Shown here piece by piece: positions 52,865 to 64,000 of a DNA stretch of 64,000 nucleotides; position 1 is the first letter of the stretch, and every line of letters begins with the position of its first letter. The notes beneath the pieces are model-generated. The model was given only the letters and a program-made list of their open reading frames with translations. It had not been told where the DNA came from and made no database searches. The DNA lies in assembly GCA_963995525.1 (NCBI GenBank), contig OZ023206.1:45109165-45173164 (forward strand), written 5' to 3'. Position numbers and translations under genes: made by a program. The stretch is from Escarpia spicata. Its lineage: Eukaryota; Annelida; Polychaeta; Sabellida; Siboglinidae.

Positions 52865-55800
52865 CTCCTCGTAAAAGTACAGGAACTAAACCTCGTCACC
52901 ATACAAGGGAGGGAAGAACAAGACCACCAACCTGTCTGCTCGTAAAAGTACAGGAACTAAACCTCGTCACCATACAAGTGAGGGAAGAACAAGGCCACCA
53001 ACCTGTCTGCTCCTAAAAGTACAGGAACTAAACCTCATCACCATACAAGGGAGGAAAGAAAAAGACCACCAACCTGTCTGCTCGTAAAAGTACAGGAACT
53101 AAACCTCATCATCATACAAGGGAGGGAAGAGCAAGACCACCAACCTGTCTACTCGAAAAAGTACAGGAACTAAACCTCGTCACCATACAAGGGAGGGAAG
53201 AACAAGACCACCAACCTGTCTGCTCGTAAAAGTACAGGAACTAAACCTCGTCACCATACAAGTGAGAGAAGAACAAGACCACCAACCTGTCTGTTCCTAA
53301 AAATACAGGAACTAAACCTCATCACCATACAAGGCAGGGAAGAACAAGACCACCAACCTGTCTGCTCGTAAAAGTACAGGAACTAAACCTCGTCACCATA
53401 CAAGGGAGGGAAGAACAAGACCACCAACCTGTCTGCTCGTAAAAGTACAGGAACTAAACCTCGTCACCATACAAGGGAGGGAAGAGCAAGACCACCAACC
53501 TGTCTGCTCGTAAAAGTACAGGAACTAAACCTCGTCACCATACAAGGGAGGGAAGAACAAGACCATCAATCTGACTGCTCGTAAAAGTACAGGAACTAAA
53601 CCTCATCATCATACAAGGGAGGGAAGAACAAGACCACCAACCGTCTGCTCGTAAAATACAGGAACTAAACCTCATCATCATACAAGGGAGGGAAGAGCAA
53701 GACCACCAACCTGTCTGTTCATAAAAGTACAGGAACTAAACCTCGTCACCATACAAGGGAGGGAAGAAGAAGACCACCATCCTGTCTACTCATAAAAGTA
53801 CAGGAACTAAACCTCGTCACCATACAAGGGAGGGAAGAACAAGACCACCAACCTGTCTGCTCGTAAAAGTACAGGAACTAAACCTCGTCACCATACAAGG
53901 GAGGGAAGAGCAAGACCACCAACCTGTCTGCTCGTAAAAGTACAGGAACTAAACCTCATCACCATACAAGGGAGGGAGGAACAAGACCACCAACCTGACT
54001 GCTCGTAAAAGTACAGGAACTAAACCTCATCATCATACAAGGGAGGGAAGAGCAAGACCACCAACCTGTCTACTCGTAAAAGTACAGGAACTAAACCTCA
54101 TCACCATACAAGGGAGGGAAGAACAAGACCACCAACCTGTCTGCTCGTAAAAGTACAGGAACTAAACATCATCACCATACAAGGGAGGGAATAGCAAGAC
54201 CACCAACCTGACTGCTCGTAAACGTACATGAACTAAACCTCGTTACCATACAAGGGAGGGAAGAACAAGACCACCAACCTGCTGCTCGTAAAAGTACAGG
54301 AACTAAACCTCGTCACCATACAAGGGAGGGAAGAGCAAGACCACCAACCTGTCTGCTCGTAAATGTACAGGAACTAAACCTCGTCACCATACAAGGGAGG
54401 GAAAAACAAGACCACCAACCTGTCTGCTCGTAGAAGTACAGGAACTAAACCTCATCATCATACAAGGGAGGGAAGAGCAAGACCACCAACCTGTCTGCTC
54501 CTAAAAGTACAGGAACTAAACCTCATCACCATACAAGGGAGGAAAGAAAAAGACCACCAACCTGTCTGCTCGTAAAAGTACAGGAACTAAACCTCATCAT
54601 CATACAAGGGAGGGAAGAGCAAGACCACCAACCTGTCTACTCGAAAAAGTACAGGAACTAAACCTCGTCACCATACAAGGGAGGGAAGAACAAGACCACC
54701 AACCTGTCTGCTCGTAAAAGTACAGGAACTAAACCTCGTCACCATACAAGTGAGAGAAGAACAAGACCACCAACCTGTCTGTTCCTAAAAATACAGGAAC
54801 TAAACCTCATCACCATACAAGGCAGGGAAGAACAAGACCACCAACCTGTCTGCTCGTAAAAGTACAGGAACTAAACCTCGTCACCATACAAGGGAGGGAA
54901 GAACAAGACCACCAACCTGTCTGCTCGTAAAAGTACAGGAACTAAACCTCGTCACCATACAAGGGAGGGAAGAGCAAGACCACCAACCTGTCTGCTCGTA
55001 AAAGTACAGGAACTAAACCTCGTCACCATACAAGGGAGGGAAGAACAAGACCATCAATCTGACTGCTCGTAAAAGTACAGGAACTAAACCTCATCACCAT
55101 ACAAGTGAGGGAAGAACAAGACCACCATCCTGTCTGCTCCTAAAAGTACAGGAACTAAACATCATCACCATACAATGGAGGAAAGAACAAGACCACCAAC
55201 CTGTCTACTCGTAAAAGTACAGGAACTAAACCTCATCACCATATAAGGGAGGAAAGAACAAGACCACCAACCTGTCTGCTCGTAAAAGTACAGGACCTAA
55301 ACCTCATCACCATACAAGGCAGGGAAGAACAAGACCACCAACCTGTCTGCTCGTAAAAGTACAGGAACTAAACCTCATCACCATACAAGGGAGGGAAGAA
55401 CAAGACCACCAACCTGTCTGCTCGTAAAAGTACAGGAACTAAACCTCATCACCATACAAGGGAGGAAAGAACAAGACCACCAACCTGTCTGCTCGTAAAA
55501 GTACTGGAACTAAACCTCATCACCATACAAGGGAGGGAAGAACAAGACCACCAACCTGTCTGCTCGTAAATGTACAGGAACTAAACCTCATCACCATACA
55601 AGGGAGGAAAGAACAAGACCACCAACCTGTCTGCTCGTAAAAGTACAGGAACTAAACTTCATCACCATAGAAGGCAGGGAAGAACAAGATAACCAACCTG
55701 TCTGCTCGTAGAAGTACAGGAACTAAACCTCGTCACCATACAAGGGAGGGAAGAACAAGACCACCAACCTGTCTCCTCGTAAAAGTACAGGAACTAAACC

Positions 55801-57401
55801 TCGTCACCATACAAGGGAGGGAAGAACAAGACCACCAACCTGTCTGCTCGTAAAAGTACAGGAACTAAACCTCGTCACCATACAAGTGAGGGAAGAACAA
55901 GGCCACCAACCTGTCTGCTCCTAAAAGTACAGGAACTAAACCTCATCACCATACAAGGGAGGAAAGAAAAAGACCACCAACCTGTCTGCTCGTAAAAGTA
56001 CAGGAACTAAACCTCATCATCATACAAGGGAGGGAAGAGCAAGACCACCAACCTGTCTACTCGAAAAAGTACAGGAACTAAACCTCGTCACCATACAAGG
56101 GAGGGAAGAACAAGACCACCAACCTGTCTGCTCGTAAAAGTACAGGAACTAAACCTCGTCACCATACAAGTGAGAGAAGAACAAGACCACCAACCTGTCT
56201 GTTCCTAAAAATACAGGAACTAAACCTCATCACCATACAAGGCAGGGAAGAACAAGACCACCAACCTGTCTGCTCGTAAAAGTACAGGAACTAAACCTCG
56301 TCACCATACAAGGGAGGGAAGAACAAGACCACCAACCTGTCTGCTCGTAAAAGTACAGGAACTAAACCTCGTCACCATACAAGGGAGGGAAGAGCAAGAC
56401 CACCAACCTGTCTGCTCGTAAAAGTACAGGAACTAAACCTCGTCACCATACAAGGGAGGGAAGAACAAGACCATCAATCTGACTGCTCGTAAAAGTACAG
56501 GAACTAAACCTCATCATCATACAAGGGAGGGAAGAACAAGACCACCAACCGTCTGCTCGTAAAAGTACAGGAACTAAACCTCATCATCATACAAGGGAGG
56601 GAAGAGCAAGACCACCAACCTGTCTGTTCATAAAAGTACAGGAACTAAACCTCGTCACCATACAAGGGAGGGAAGAAGAAGACCACCATCCTGTCTACTC
56701 ATAAAAGTACAGGAACTAAACCTCGTCACCATACAAGGGAGGGAAGAACAAGACCACCAACCTGTCTGCTCGTAAAAGTACAGGAACTAAACCTCGTCAC
56801 CATACAAGGGAGGGAAGAGCAAGACCACCAACCTGTCTGCTCGTAAAAGTACAGGAACTAAACCTCATCACCATACAAGGGAGGGAGGAACAAGACCACC
56901 AACCTGACTGCTCGTAAAAGTACAGGAACTAAACCTCATCATCATACAAGGGAGGGAAGAGCAAGACCACCAACCTGTCTACTCGTAAAAGTACAGGAAC
57001 TAAACCTCATCACCATACAAGGGAGGGAAGAACAAGACCACCAACCTGTCTGCTCGTAAAAGTACAGGAACTAAACATCATCACCATACATGGGAGGGAA
57101 TAGCAAGACCACCAACCTGACTGCTCGTAAACGTACATGAACTAAACCTCGTTACCATACAAGGGAGGGAAGAACAAGACCACCAACCTGCTGCTCGTAA
57201 AAGTACAGGAACTAAACCTCGTCACCATACAAGGGAGGGAAGAGCAAGACCACCAACCTGTCTGCTCGTAAATGTACAGGAACTAAACCTCGTCACCATA
57301 CAAGGGAGGGAAAAACAAGACCACCAACCTGTCTGCTCGTAGAAGTACAGGAACTAAACCTCATCATCATACAAGGGAGGGAAGAGCAAGACCACCAACC
57401 T
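51585..57401. repeat. 41-monomer tandem duplication (2908/2909 bp)
   Basis: Copies are about 51585-54492 and 54493-57401. Marker pairs: CATATAAGGG at 52329/55237, CTCCTCGT at 52865/55773, and ACCGTCTG at 53641/56549 (2908 bp); CCTGCTGCTC at 54278/57187 is 2909 bp apart because only the first copy has a one-base loss in TAAAATACAGG near 53656. Confidence 0.88.
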
Positions 57402-60400
57402 GTCTGCTCCTAAAAGTACAGGAACTAAACCTCGTCACCATACAAGGGAGGGAAGAACAAGACCACCAACCTGTCTGTTCGTAAAAGTTCAGGAACTAAA
57501 CCTCATCACCATACAAGGGAGGGAAGAACAAGACCACCAACCTGTCTGCTCTTAAAAGTACAGGAACTAAACCTCATCACCATACAAGGGAGGGAAGAAC
57601 AAGACCACCAACCTGTCTGCTCGTAAAAGTACAGGAACTAAACCTCATCACCATACAAGGCAGGGAAGAACAAGACCACCAACGTGTCTGCTCGTAAAAG
57701 TACAGGAACTAAACCTCATCACCATACAAGTGAGGGAAGAACAAGACCACCAACCTGTCTGCTCCTAAAAGTACAGGAACTAAACCTCATCACCATACAA
57801 GGGAGGAAAGAACAAGACCACCAACCTGTCTGCCCGTAAAAGTACTGGAACTAAACCTCATCACCATACAAGGGAGGGAAGAACAAGACCACCAACCTGT
57901 CTACTCGTAAAAGTACAGGAACTAAACCTCATCACCATAAAGGGAGGAAAGAACAAGACCACCAACCTGTCTGCCCGTAAAAGTACAGGAACTATACCTC
58001 ATCACCATACAAGGCAGGGAAGAACAAGACCACCAACCTGTCTGCTCGTAAAAGTACAGGAACTAAACCTCATCACCATACAAGGGAGGAAAGAACAAGA
58101 CCACCAACCTGTCTGCTCGTAAAAGTACTGGAACTAAACCTCATCACCATACAAGGTAGGGAAGAACAAGACCACCAACCTGTCTGCTCGTAAATGTACA
58201 GGAACTAAACCTCATCACCATACAAGGGAGGAAAGAACAAGACCACCAACCTGTCTGCTCGTAAAAGTACAGGAACTAAACCTCGTCACCATACAAGTGA
58301 GGGAAGAACAAGACCACCAACCTGTCTGCTCCTAAAAGTACAGGAACTAAACCTCATCACCATACAAGGGAGGAAAGAACAAGACCACCAACCTGTCTGC
58401 TCGTAAAAGTACAGGAACTAAACCTCATCATCATACAAGGGAGGGAAGAGCAAGACCACCAACCTGTCTGCTCGTAAAAGTACAGGAACTAAACCTCGTC
58501 ACCATACAAGGGAGGGAAGAACAAGACCACCAACCTGTCTGCCCGTAAAAGTACAGGAACTAAACCTCATCACCATACAAGGCAGGGAAGAACAAGACCA
58601 CCAACCTGTCTGCTCGTAAAAGTACAGGAACTAAACCTCATCACCATACAAGGGAGGAAAGAACAAGACCACCAACCTGTCTGCTCGTAAAAGTACTGGA
58701 ACTAAACCTCATCACCATACAAGGTAGGGAAGAACAAGACCACCAACCTGTCTGCTCGTAAATGTACAGGAACTAAACCTCATCACCATACAAGGGAGGA
58801 AAGAACAAGACCTCCAACCTGTCTGCTCGTAAAAGTACAGGAACTAAACCTCATCACCCTACAAGGCAGGGAAGAACAAGAACACCAACCTGTCTGCTCG
58901 TAAAAGTACAAGAACTAAACCTCATCACCATACAAGGGAGGAAAGAACAAGACCACCAACCTGTCTGCTCGTAAAAGTACAGGAACTAAACTTCATCACC
59001 ATAGAAGGCAGGGAAGAACAAGATAACCAACCTGTCTGCTCGTAGAAGTACAGGAACTAAACCTCGTCACCATACAAGGGAGGGAAGAACAAGACCACCA
59101 ACCTGTCTCCTCGTAAAAGTACAGGAACTAAACCTCGTCACCATACAAGGGAGGGAAGAACAAGACCACCAACCTGTCTGCTCGTAAAAGTACAGGAACT
59201 AAACCTCGTCACAATACAAGTGAGGGAAGAACAAGGCCACCAACCTGTCTGCTCCTAAAAGTACAGGAACTAAACCTCATCACCATACAAGGGAGGAAAG
59301 AAAAAGACCACCAACCTGTCTGCTCGTAAAAGTACAGGAACTAAACCTCATCATCATACAAGGGAGGGAAGAGCAAGACCACCAACCTGTCTACTCGAAA
59401 AAGTACAGGAACTAAACCTCGTCACCATACAAGGGAGGGAAGAACAAGACCACCAACCTGTCTGCTCGTAAAAGTACAGGAACTAAACCTCGTCACCATA
59501 CAAGTGAGAGAAGAACAAGACCACCAACCTGTCTGTTCCTAAAAATACAGGAACTAAACCTCATCACCATACAAGGCAGGGAAGAACAAGACCACCAACC
59601 TGTCTGCTCGTAAAAGTACAGGAACTAAACCTCGTCACCATACAAGGGAGGGAAGAACAAGACCACCAACCTGTCTGCTCGTAAAAGTACAGGAACTAAA
59701 CCTCGTCACCATACAAGGGAGGGAAGAGCAAGACCACCAACCTGTCTGCTCGTAAAAGTACAGGAACTAAACCTCGTCACCATACAAGGGAGGGAAGAAC
59801 AAGACCATCAATCTGACTGCACGTAAAAGTACAGGAACTAAACCTCATCACCATACAAGTGAGGGAAGAACAAGACCACCATCCTGTCTGCTCCTAAAAG
59901 TACAGGAACTAAACATCATCACCATACAATGGAGGAAAGAACAAGACCACCAACCTGTCTACTCGTAAAAGTACAGGAACTAAACCTCATCACCATATAA
60001 GGGAGGAAAGAACAAGACCACCAACCTGTCTGCTCGTAAAAGTACAGGACCTAAACCTCATCACCATACAAGGCAGGGAAGAACAAGACCACCAACCTGT
60101 CTGCTCGTAAAAGTACAGGAACTAAACCTCATCACCATACAAGGGAGGGAAGAACAAGACCACCAACCTGTCTGCTCGTAAAAGTACAGGAACTAAACCT
60201 CATCACCATACAAGGGAGGAAAGAACAAGACCACCAACCTGTCTGCTCGTAAAAGTACTGGAACTAAACCTCATCACCATACAAGGGAGGGAAGAACAAG
60301 ACCACCAACCTGTCTGCTCGTAAATGTACAGGAACTAAACCTCATCACCATACAAGGGAGGAAAGAACAAGACCACCAACCTGTCTGCTCGTAAAAGTAC

Positions 60401-63400
60401 AGGAACTAAACTTCATCACCATAGAAGGCAGGAAAGAACAAGACCTCCAACCTGTCTGCTCGTAAAAGTACAGGAACTAAACCTCATCACCCTACAAGGC
60501 AGGGAAGAACAAGAACACCAACCTGTCTGCTCGTAAAAGTACAGGAACTAAACCTCGTCACCATACAAGGGAGGGAAGAGCAAGACCACCAACCTGTCTG
60601 CTCGTAAAAGTACAGGAACTAAACCTCATCACCATACAAGGGAGGAAAGAACAAGACCACCAACCTGTCTGCTCGTAAAAGTACAGGAACTAAACTTCAT
60701 CACCATAGAAGGCAGGGAAGAACAAGATAACCAACCTGTCTGCTCGTAGAAGTACAGGAACTAAACCTCGTCACCATACAAGGGAGGGAAGAACAAGACC
60801 ACCAACCTGTCTCCTCGTAAAAGTACAGGAACTAAACCTCGTCACCATACAAGGGAGGGAAGAACAAGACCACCAACCTGTCTGCTCGTAAAAGTACAGG
60901 AACTAAACCTCGTCACCATACAAGGGAGGGAAGAGCAAGACCACCAACCTGTCTGCTCGTAAAAGTACAGGAACTAAACCTCATCACCATACAAGGGAGG
61001 GAGGAACAAGACCACCAACCTGACTGCTCGTAAAAGTACAGGAACTAAACCTCATCATCATACAAGGGAGGGAAGAGCAAGACCACCAACCTGTCTACTC
61101 GTAAAAGTACAGGAACTAAACCTCATCACCATACAAGGGAGGGAAGAACAAGACCACCAACCTGTCTGCTCGTAAAAGTACAGGAACTAAACATCATCAC
61201 CATACATGGGAGGGAATAGCAAGACCACCAACCTGACTGCTCGTAAACGTACATGAACTAAACCTCGTTACCATACAAGGGAGGGAAGAACAAGACCACC
61301 AACCTGCTGCTCGTAAAAGTACAGGAACTAAACCTCGTCACCATACAAGGGAGGGAAGAGCAAGACCACCAACCTGTCTGCTCGTAAATGTACAGGAACT
61401 AAACCTCGTCACCATACAAGGGAGGGAAAAACAAGACCACCAACCTGTCTGCTCGTAGAAGTACAGGAACTAAACCTCATCATCATACAAGGGAGGGAAG
61501 AGCAAGACCACCAACCTGTCTGCTCCTAAAAGTACAGGAACTAAACCTCGTCACCATACAAGGGAGGGAAGAACAAGACCACCAACCTGTCTGTTCGTAA
61601 AAGTTCAGGAACTAAACCTCATCACCATACAAGGGAGGGAAGAACAAGACCACCAACCTGTCTGCTCTTAAAAGTACAGGAACTAAACCTCATCACCATA
61701 CAAGGGAGGGAAGAACAAGACCACCAACCTGTCTGCTCGTAAAAGTACAGGAACTAAACCTCATCACCATACAAGGCAGGGAAGAACAAGACCACCAACG
61801 TGTCTGCTCGTAAAAGTACAGGAACTAAACCTCATCACCATACAAGTGAGGGAAGAACAAGACCACCAACCTGTCTGCTCCTAAAAGTACAGGAACTAAA
61901 CCTCATCACCATACAAGGGAGGAAAGAACAAGACCACCAACCTGTCTGCCCGTAAAAGTACTGGAACTAAACCTCATCACCATACAAGGGAGGGAAGAAC
62001 AAGACCACCAACCTGTCTACTCGTAAAAGTACAGGAACTAAACCTCATCACCATAAAGGGAGGAAAGAACAAGACCACCAACCTGTCTGCCCGTAAAAGT
62101 ACAGGAACTATACCTCATCACCATACAAGGCAGGGAAGAACAAGACCACCAACCTGTCTGCTCGTAAAAGTACAGGAACTAAACCTCATCACCATACAAG
62201 GGAGGAAAGAACAAGACCACCAACCTGTCTGCTCGTAAAAGTACTGGAACTAAACCTCATCACCATACAAGGTAGGGAAGAACAAGACCACCAACCTGTC
62301 TGCTCGTAAATGTACAGGAACTAAACCTCATCACCATACAAGGGAGGAAAGAACAAGACCACCAACCTGTCTGCTCGTAAAAGTACAGGAACTAAACCTC
62401 GTCACCATACAAGTGAGGGAAGAACAAGACCACCAACCTGTCTGCTCCTAAAAGTACAGGAACTAAACCTCATCACCATACAAGGGAGGAAAGAACAAGA
62501 CCACCAACCTGTCTGCTCGTAAAAGTACAGGAACTAAACCTCATCATCATACAAGGGAGGGAAGAGCAAGACCACCAACCTGTCTGCTCGTAAAAGTACA
62601 GGAACTAAACCTCGTCACCATACAAGGGAGGGAAGAACAAGACCACCAACCTGTCTGCCCGTAAAAGTACAGGAACTAAACCTCATCACCATACAAGGCA
62701 GGGAAGAACAAGACCACCAACCTGTCTGCTCGTAAAAGTACAGGAACTAAACCTCATCACCATACAAGGGAGGAAAGAACAAGACCACCAACCTGTCTGC
62801 TCGTAAAAGTACTGGAACTAAACCTCATCACCATACAAGGTAGGGAAGAACAAGACCACCAACCTGTCTGCTCGTAAATGTACAGGAACTAAACCTCATC
62901 ACCATACAAGGGAGGAAAGAACAAGACCTCCAACCTGTCTGCTCGTAAAAGTACAGGAACTAAACCTCATCACCCTACAAGGCAGGGAAGAACAAGAACA
63001 CCAACCTGTCTGCTCGTAAAAGTACAAGAACTAAACCTCATCACCATACAAGGGAGGAAAGAACAAGACCACCAACCTGTCTGCTCGTAAAAGTACAGGA
63101 ACTAAACTTCATCACCATAGAAGGCAGGGAAGAACAAGATAACCAACCTGTCTGCTCGTAGAAGTACAGGAACTAAACCTCGTCACCATACAAGGGAGGG
63201 AAGAACAAGACCACCAACCTGTCTCCTCGTAAAAGTACAGGAACTAAACCTCGTCACCATACAAGGGAGGGAAGAACAAGACCACCAACCTGTCTGCTCG
63301 TAAAAGTACAGGAACTAAACCTCGTCACAATACAAGTGAGGGAAGAACAAGGCCACCAACCTGTCTGCTCCTAAAAGTACAGGAACTAAACCTCATCACC

Positions 63401-64000
63401 ATACAAGGGAGGAAAGAAAAAGACCACCAACCTGTCTGCTCGTAAAAGTACAGGAACTAAACCTCATCATCATACAAGGGAGGGAAGAGCAAGACCACCA
63501 ACCTGTCTACTCGAAAAAGTACAGGAACTAAACCTCGTCACCATACAAGGGAGGGAAGAACAAGACCACCAACCTGTCTGCTCGTAAAAGTACAGGAACT
63601 AAACCTCGTCACCATACAAGTGAGAGAAGAACAAGACCACCAACCTGTCTGTTCCTAAAAATACAGGAACTAAACCTCATCACCATACAAGGCAGGGAAG
63701 AACAAGACCACCAACCTGTCTGCTCGTAAAAGTACAGGAACTAAACCTCGTCACCATACAAGGGAGGGAAGAACAAGACCACCAACCTGTCTGCTCGTAA
63801 AAGTACAGGAACTAAACCTCGTCACCATACAAGGGAGGGAAGAGCAAGACCACCAACCTGTCTGCTCGTAAAAGTACAGGAACTAAACCTCGTCACCATA
63901 CAAGGGAGGGAAGAACAAGACCATCAATCTGACTGCACGTAAAAGTACAGGAACTAAACCTCATCACCATACAAGTGAGGGAAGAACAAGACCACCATCC
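56720..64000. repeat. 58-monomer tandem duplication (4116 bp), second copy cut by the window end
   Basis: Copy 1 is about 56720-60835; copy 2 starts about 60836 and runs off the window. Marker pairs at exactly 4116 bp: ATACATGGGAGG 57090/61206, CCTGCTGCTC 57187/61303, ATAAAGGG 57938/62054, CTCCTCGT 59107/63223 and GCACGTAAAAG 59819/63935. I saw no difference between copies at any marker checked. Confidence 0.9.

Larger units (their letters stand above)
4186..64000. repeat. 71-bp satellite array, at least 59.8 kb, continuing past the window
   Basis: Head-to-tail monomers, phased here from GTAAAAGTACAGG, contain ACTAAACCTC, TCACCATACAAG, a GGGAGGG box, AACAAGACCACCAACCTG and TCTGCTC. The consensus has 28 A, 19 C, 14 G and 10 T on the plus strand (46% GC, strong A-over-T skew). 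Hand counting gives 842 full monomers plus 62 nt; 842 x 71 + 62 = 59844, which is 29 more than the 59815 bp present. That matches 29 located one-base deletions (12 in ACCGTCTG, 10 in ATAAAGGG, 3 in CTGATGCTC, 3 in CCTGCTGCTC, 1 in TAAAATACAGG). No unit is inverted and no foreign insert is present. Every frame hits stops (TAA in GTAAAAG and CTAAAC), so it is not coding. The orientation is constant throughout. Confidence 0.99.

Noticed and set aside
4186..64000. CRISPR-like array (regular short repeats).
   Set aside because: There are no variable spacers between repeats; monomers are directly contiguous at 71 bp, in an animal-type sequence context with no cas genes.
4186..64000. Centromeric CENP-B box or telomeric repeat in the monomer.
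   Set aside because: No match to the TTCG....A..CGGG pattern on either strand (the GTTCGTAAAAG variant fails at the CGGG half), and no TTAGGG-type repeat. Centromere function can neither be claimed nor excluded from sequence.
4186..64000. tRNA-derived satellite, since 71 bp is close to tRNA length.
   Set aside because: No A-box or B-box (GGTTCRANTCC-like) sequence and no cloverleaf pairing are apparent on either strand.

Overview
The window looks like nuclear DNA of an animal, probably a marine invertebrate such as a lancelet, hemichordate or echinoderm; the species cannot be fixed from sequence alone. Three things point this way: the decayed 3' part of a CR1/L2-type non-LTR retrotransposon, a spliced membrane-protein exon with a mucin-like threonine stalk, and a very large tandem satellite. 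There are no bacterial-style operons, no RNA genes and no CRISPR array.

Layout. (1) 1-1484, + strand: the 3' portion of a CR1/L2-like retrotransposon. It keeps the reverse transcriptase core with the YADD box but carries several nonsense codons and a frame change. It ends in an AT-rich 3' UTR and a short (ATT)n-like tail. (2) 1485-2822: non-coding sequence with a CpG/CpA-rich alternating purine-pyrimidine tract, a CTCF-like 14-mer, and a 91-bp tandem duplication; part of it may be the 3' UTR of the next gene. (3) 2823-3670, - strand: the last coding exon of a single-pass membrane protein (possible SEA-like remnant, Thr-rich stalk, transmembrane helix, PPxY-containing tail), with a convincing splice acceptor at 3671. 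No earlier exon is visible in the window. (4) 3671-4185: intron-like or intergenic DNA. (5) 4186-64000 and beyond the window: a 71-bp satellite.

The satellite is the main content. By hand count it holds 842 complete monomers plus 62 nt of the next. The length closes exactly if all monomers are 71 bp except for 29 single-base deletions that I located one by one, so no foreign DNA interrupts 59.8 kb. Variant monomers recur at defined spacings (638, 1278, 1349, 1915, 2059/2130, 2908, 2981, 3408, 4116, 5816, 6457, 7311 and 7594 bp). These reveal nested multi-kilobase segmental duplications rather than one regular higher-order repeat. The first three monomers at the left edge are diverged (about 7 differences each), then homogeneity begins abruptly. 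Several hybrid, lost or duplicated monomers record individual unequal crossovers.

How it fits together. The membrane-protein gene runs leftward, so its upstream exons must lie inside or beyond the array, or be absent. Either the satellite fills a giant intron, or the exon is an orphan left beside an expanding array. If the gene is transcribed through the array, its pre-mRNA would carry hundreds of copies of a pyrimidine-rich tract followed by AG. I see no protein-coding system in the array itself; the novelty is its size, purity, nested architecture and position.
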